Assembly: GCA_030681635.1 (NCBI GenBank)
Contig: JAUXRT010000604.1
Location: 1 to 8,079, forward strand
Reading direction: 5' to 3'
Source: Reyranella sp.
Lineage (GTDB): Bacteria; Pseudomonadota; Alphaproteobacteria; Reyranellales; Reyranellaceae
Length of the DNA: 8,079 bases
Shown: piece by piece, positions 5,796 through 8,079 of the stretch
Position numbering within the stretch: the stretch's first letter is position 1
How the letters are laid out: the number at the start of each line of letters is the position of its first letter
Program-made: the position numbers and the translations under genes
The notes under the pieces: generated by a model
What the model was told of the DNA's origin: nothing
Database searches by the model: none
What the model saw: the letters and a program-made list of their open reading frames with translations, nothing else

Positions 5796-6464
5796 GTGAC
5801 GCGCGCGGCGCTCCTTCTGTTGCTCGGCCTGTTCGCCACATGGCCGGCATTGGCCCAGGCGCCGCAGGCTGCCACCGGAAGGGCGCCGGTGCCCAATATC
5901 CGGGCGCCGCTGCAACCCCCCACAACATCTGCAGCAACGCCCGCGCCGGCGTCTACCGACAAGGCCGCGGCGGCTCGTCCCGGCGCGCCGTCGGAAGCCG
6001 ACCAGTCGCCGGGCGTGGCGGGGACGGCGCGCGTCGTCGACGGCGACACGCTCCGGGTCGACGGCCGGACCTTCCGGCTCTGGGGCATCGATGCGCCCGA
6101 ACTCGTCCAGGCCTGCGAGCGTGACGGCCTGAACTATGCCTGCGGCCGCGCCGCCGCTGCCTATCTCCGCTCGCTTCTCACGCCGGCCATCCCGACCGGC
6201 GACAGGACCATCGATGCCGCGGCTGCTCAGGTCGTCTGCGAGCCGCGTGCCAGCGATCAATATGGCCGCGTCGCCGCGCTCTGCCGGGCGGGCACCATGG
6301 ATCTCGGCGCCGAGATGGTCCGTGCCGGCTGGGCGATGGTGCTGGTGCGGCACGGCACCGACTACGCCGCCGAGGAAGAGGACGCCCGGGCGAACCTGCG
6401 CGGCCTCTGGGCCGGCGCGTTCGATGCACCCTGGGAGTGGCGGGCGAAGCGTCTGGGCGAGTAA
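5796..6464 (+). CDS. Exported thermonuclease (SNase)-family protein
   Basis: A 222-residue protein with a classical signal peptide (hydrophobic core LLLLLGLFATWPALA, cleavage after ALA near residue 20), a Pro/Ala-rich linker from about 22 to 72, and a staphylococcal-nuclease domain from about 76 to 215. All catalytic positions known from S. aureus nuclease are present: VDGDT with Asp84, FRLWG with Arg94, DAPE with Asp99 and Glu102, and YGR with Arg158. It should be a Ca2+-dependent phosphodiesterase acting on DNA or RNA in the periplasm or outside. Three Cys (107, 116 and others at 148 and 163) could form disulfides. GTG is the start, with AGGA five bases before it that overlaps the hydrolase stop codon, pointing to a shared transcript and perhaps coupled translation. 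No link in function with the hydrolase is evident. Confidence 0.93.
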   Translation: MTRAALLLLLGLFATWPALAQAPQAATGRAPVPNIRAPLQPPTTSAATPAPASTDKAAAARPGAPSEADQSPGVAGTARVVDGDTLRVDGRTFRLWGIDAPELVQACERDGLNYACGRAAAAYLRSLLTPAIPTGDRTIDAAAAQVVCEPRASDQYGRVAALCRAGTMDLGAEMVRAGWAMVLVRHGTDYAAEEEDARANLRGLWAGAFDAPWEWRAKRLGE

Positions 6465-6512
6465 GGCGCCCGGCCCTTGCAGTCGGTCAGGTAGCGTGGC
6501 ACTTCGATTTCC

Positions 6513-7145
6513 ATGGAACATGCCCTGGTCCTGATCGGCGTATTCGCGATCTTCATCCCGGCCCTCATCCTGCCGGGGCCGGATTTCGTGGCCGTCGTGC
6601 GCTCGTCCATGACCCATGGCACGCGCGCCGGCCTGCTGACGACGCTGGGCGTCTCGCTGGGGCTTTGCCTCTATGCGACGCTGAGCCTGCTCGGCCTGTC
6701 GGCCATCCTGGTGAAATACCAGTGGCTCACCTGGGCCGTGCGTCTGCTGGGTGGCGCCTACCTCATCTTCCTCGGCATCAAGCTGCTGCGCGCCAGGCCG
6801 CAGGCGATCGACCTCGACCAGGCCAACCCGCCCGCCCGGCACCGAGCGATCCTGTTCGGCTTCCTCGTCACGCTGACCAATCCCAAGGCGATCGTGCTCT
6901 TCGCCAGCGTCTTCGCCACGGCCGTCACCGCCTCCACGCCGGTGTGGCTGATGGGCGTGATGATCGGCCTCGTCACCGTCTCGTCGCTCGCCTGGTATTC
7001 CTGCGTCAGCCTCTTCATGTCCTCCGGCCCGGTGATGCGCCGCTTCCAGCGGGCCCGGCACTGGATCGAGCGCGCGGCCGGCGTCTGCTTCATCGGCCTC
7101 GGCGGCAAGGTGCTGGCCGACGCCGGGCGGCCGATCTCGCCCTGA
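6513..7145 (+). CDS. LysE/RhtB-family amino acid exporter
   Basis: A 210-residue inner-membrane protein with about six hydrophobic segments (near 5-27, 40-62, 68-90, 112-136, 142-166 and 184-204), the normal size of the family. Signature stretches are LPGPDFVAVVRSSMTHGTRAG (about 20-40) and LTNPKAIVLFASVF (about 119-133), both hallmarks of LysE/RhtB translocators that export amino acids or related compounds. The ribosome binding site is weak, and the ATG lies inside the palindrome TTCCATGGAA (6509-6518). It begins 48 bases after the nuclease-like gene on the same strand, with no terminator between them. Substrate cannot be told from sequence. Confidence 0.93.
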   Translation: MEHALVLIGVFAIFIPALILPGPDFVAVVRSSMTHGTRAGLLTTLGVSLGLCLYATLSLLGLSAILVKYQWLTWAVRLLGGAYLIFLGIKLLRARPQAIDLDQANPPARHRAILFGFLVTLTNPKAIVLFASVFATAVTASTPVWLMGVMIGLVTVSSLAWYSCVSLFMSSGPVMRRFQRARHWIERAAGVCFIGLGGKVLADAGRPISP

Positions 7146-7169
7146 CGGCAGGCGGCCGGTGTCCCAGTC

Positions 7170-7388
7170 GTGAAGAAGTTCGGCATCGCCTGGCTCGTGA
7201 TGGCGACGCTCTTTTTCCTGACGTGCTACGGCCTCATCTGGGTCGCCGACGATTTCGGCCTCCGTGCTATGGCCGATATCTTCCTCGGAGGCGGCTATCT
7301 CGGCTACCCCAGCATGATCGGGTACCTCGCGCCCGGCTTCGTCGCCCTGGCCTTGGCCGCCTGGCTGAAGCGTCACCCGATGTTCTAG
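7170..7388 (+). CDS. Small membrane protein with two predicted helices, function unknown
   Basis: A 72-residue hydrophobic protein not recognised by family. It has one helix near 5-27 (IAWLVMATLFFLTCYGLIWVA) and a second near 49-66 (GYLAPGFVALALAAWL), with a Gly-rich GGGYLGYPS connection and a short basic tail. The GTG start has no clear ribosome binding site; an in-frame ATG at 7200 would cut into the first helix. Codon use is strongly GC at third positions like its neighbours, supporting a real gene. It starts 24 bases after the LysE-type gene and may be translated from the same transcript. Confidence 0.62.
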   Translation: MKKFGIAWLVMATLFFLTCYGLIWVADDFGLRAMADIFLGGGYLGYPSMIGYLAPGFVALALAAWLKRHPMF

Positions 7389-7442
7389 CCATTGAGATCA
7401 CGGTGGAACCCTATAGAAGGTGGCTCTGCATTGGGGGGCGAC

Positions 7443-7697
7443 ATGGCTTGGACGGATCTGGTTTCGGGCTGCTTTGGCTTCGGCACAGCACCCTTCGCTT
7501 CTAATCGCCCGGACGAGGATGTTGCCAAGGGGGCGATTGCAGCGGCGCAAGCTGAGGGCGCCACCAAAGCTGAATTCGCTCAAATGATCGCGATGTATCC
7601 CCGCAAGTACATCAAGAGCGATCAGTTGCTGCGTGAGCGCATCCGGGAGGATGCTGCGCGCCTGGACAAGCTCTGGAAGGTCTCGCCCGCCTACTGA
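7443..7697 (+). CDS. Hypothetical protein, 84 residues
   Basis: A small soluble protein of unknown function. The N-terminal part (WTDLVSGCFGFGTAPF) is Gly- and aromatic-rich; residues about 24-84 look mainly helical and charged, ending KLWKVSPAY. It has no signal peptide. The ATG at 7443 is preceded by GGGGGG four bases away; an in-frame ATG at 7392 has no such site. GC at third codon positions is about 70 percent (59 of 84 codons), visibly below the neighbouring genes, which may mean a recent arrival or weak selection. A hairpin follows its stop. Confidence 0.62.
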   Translation: MAWTDLVSGCFGFGTAPFASNRPDEDVAKGAIAAAQAEGATKAEFAQMIAMYPRKYIKSDQLLRERIREDAARLDKLWKVSPAY

Positions 7698-7701
7698 CGT
7701 C

Positions 7702-7720
7702 GGGGCGGTGAACACGCCCC
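7702..7720 (+). terminator. Weak hairpin after the 84-residue hypothetical gene
   Basis: GGGGCG (7702-7707) pairs with CGCCCC (7715-7720) around a seven-base loop, starting four bases after the stop codon. No T-run follows, so it may only stabilise the 3' end or assist factor-dependent termination. Confidence 0.3.
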
Positions 7721-7827
7721 TCTGTCGCCAAAGTCCGGTCGCGGCGCCGGCAATGAGGCCGAGCCCGACCAGGACGCGGAGCATGCGTTCGAGCGACTGG
7801 TTATAGCTGTGCGTACCATGTCATCGC

Positions 7828-7856
7828 GGCCGTGCCGGGGGCAGGGCCTCATTTTT
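7828..7856 (+). terminator. Probable intrinsic terminator
   Basis: GGCCGTGCC (7828-7836) pairs with GGCAGGGCC (7840-7848) except for one G-G mismatch, with a GGG loop, followed after TCA by five T (7852-7856). It lies 130 bases after the 84-residue gene and would separate it from the exported-protein gene at 7939. Confidence 0.5.
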
Positions 7857-7859
7857 GTC

Positions 7860-7873
7860 GTTGGACGTTGGAC
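7860..7873 (+). repeat. Two tandem copies of GTTGGAC
   Basis: GTTGGAC occurs at 7860-7866 and immediately again at 7867-7873, followed by GTTCG. Each copy contains TTGGAC, close to a -35 box, but no good -10 box was found at the right distance. It lies in the 5' region of the exported-protein gene and may be a promoter element or a binding site; chance is possible. Confidence 0.3.
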
Positions 7874-7914
7874 GTTCGCCGGTACTGCGTGTCACATTTC
7901 GAGTTGCGTCGGTC

Positions 7915-7936
7915 CTGAGCTTGAGGGGGAGTTCAG
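7915..7936 (+). promoter_or_regulatory. Hairpin presenting a ribosome binding site in its loop
   Basis: CTGAGCT (7915-7921) pairs with AGTTCAG (7930-7936), seven pairs including one G-U. The eight-base loop TGAGGGGG carries the ribosome binding site. The stem ends two bases before the ATG at 7939. Confidence 0.35.
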
Positions 7937-7938
7937 CC

Positions 7939-8079
7939 ATGAAGTCGATATGCCTCGCCGCGCTCGCCTTGATCTTCGGTTCGGCCGCCCTGGCGCAAAC
8001 GGCGAAGCCGCCGGCAGCCTGGGTCACCGATCCCCGCACCGGCTGCAAGGTCGCAACCATGGGATCGGGAAAGAACAAT
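7939..8079 (+). CDS. Exported protein, N-terminal part only (cut by window edge)
   Basis: The first 47 codons of a gene that continues beyond the right edge. It begins with a signal peptide: MKSICLAALALIFGSAALAQ, with a likely cleavage after ALA, followed by TAKPPAAWVTDPRTGCKVAT. The GGGGGAG ribosome binding site is seven bases before the ATG. The W-V-x-D-P-x-T-G-C-K-V stretch recalls small alphaproteobacterial periplasmic proteins with later MORN-like repeats, but too little is visible to assign a family. Confidence 0.78.
   Translation, partial: MKSICLAALALIFGSAALAQTAKPPAAWVTDPRTGCKVATMGSGKNN

Noticed and set aside
5697..7376. Long minus-strand open frame of 559 codons
   Set aside because: Antisense to the nuclease, LysE and small membrane genes; translation is rich in Gly, Arg, Glu and His with no domain, typical of the GC-driven mirror of real genes.
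7392..7417. TTGAGA and TATAGA as a promoter for the 84-residue gene
   Set aside because: The spacer is only 14 bases, too short for sigma-70. A GGAAC at 7405 as a stress-sigma -35 box lacks a matching -10 box.

Overview
The window is GC-rich bacterial chromosome with tightly packed genes, strong GC bias at third codon positions and short intergenic gaps. The gene families (folate-type TrmFO, a Coq4-family protein, a Tat-exported small protein, a thermonuclease-like protein with a signal peptide, and LysE/RhtB and MATE exporters) fit an alphaproteobacterium. A Rhodospirillales- or Reyranella-like lineage is my guess from style only. No rRNA, tRNA, CRISPR array, insertion sequence or phage gene was seen.

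Minus-strand block (about 1-3628). Read in transcription order it holds trmFO (tRNA m5U54 methylation), a Coq4-family protein with an extra TerB-like N-terminal part whose start overlaps the end of trmFO, a free-standing acyl carrier protein, and a MATE-family exporter that runs off the left edge. No intrinsic terminator is visible between these genes, so they may share transcripts. The Coq4-like gene next to an orphan acyl carrier protein is the most suggestive grouping for a lipid or quinone-related function.

Plus-strand block (about 3691-8079). A 62-base gap separates trmFO from the divergent RidA-family gene, whose product lacks the usual catalytic arginine. A 185-base structured leader follows, with a plausible sigma-70 promoter and three sequence arms that could form alternative hairpins ending in a terminator-like stem. 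It leads into a Tat-exported protein built from two related beta-rich repeats. A very strong intrinsic terminator closes that unit. Next comes an alpha/beta hydrolase with a Cys at the nucleophile position and its ribosome binding site inside a possible RNA hairpin. It sits 7 bases from a staphylococcal-nuclease-like gene with a signal peptide. After these come a LysE/RhtB exporter, a 72-residue two-helix membrane protein, an 84-residue protein of unknown function with lower GC at third positions, a 241-base gap with a terminator-like hairpin and a short tandem repeat, and the first 47 codons of another exported protein cut by the right edge.

Most genes belong to known families. What deserves a second look is the Coq4-like/acyl carrier protein pairing, two proteins from catalytic families with altered key residues, the unrecognised Tat-exported repeat protein, and the RNA structures in front of three genes.
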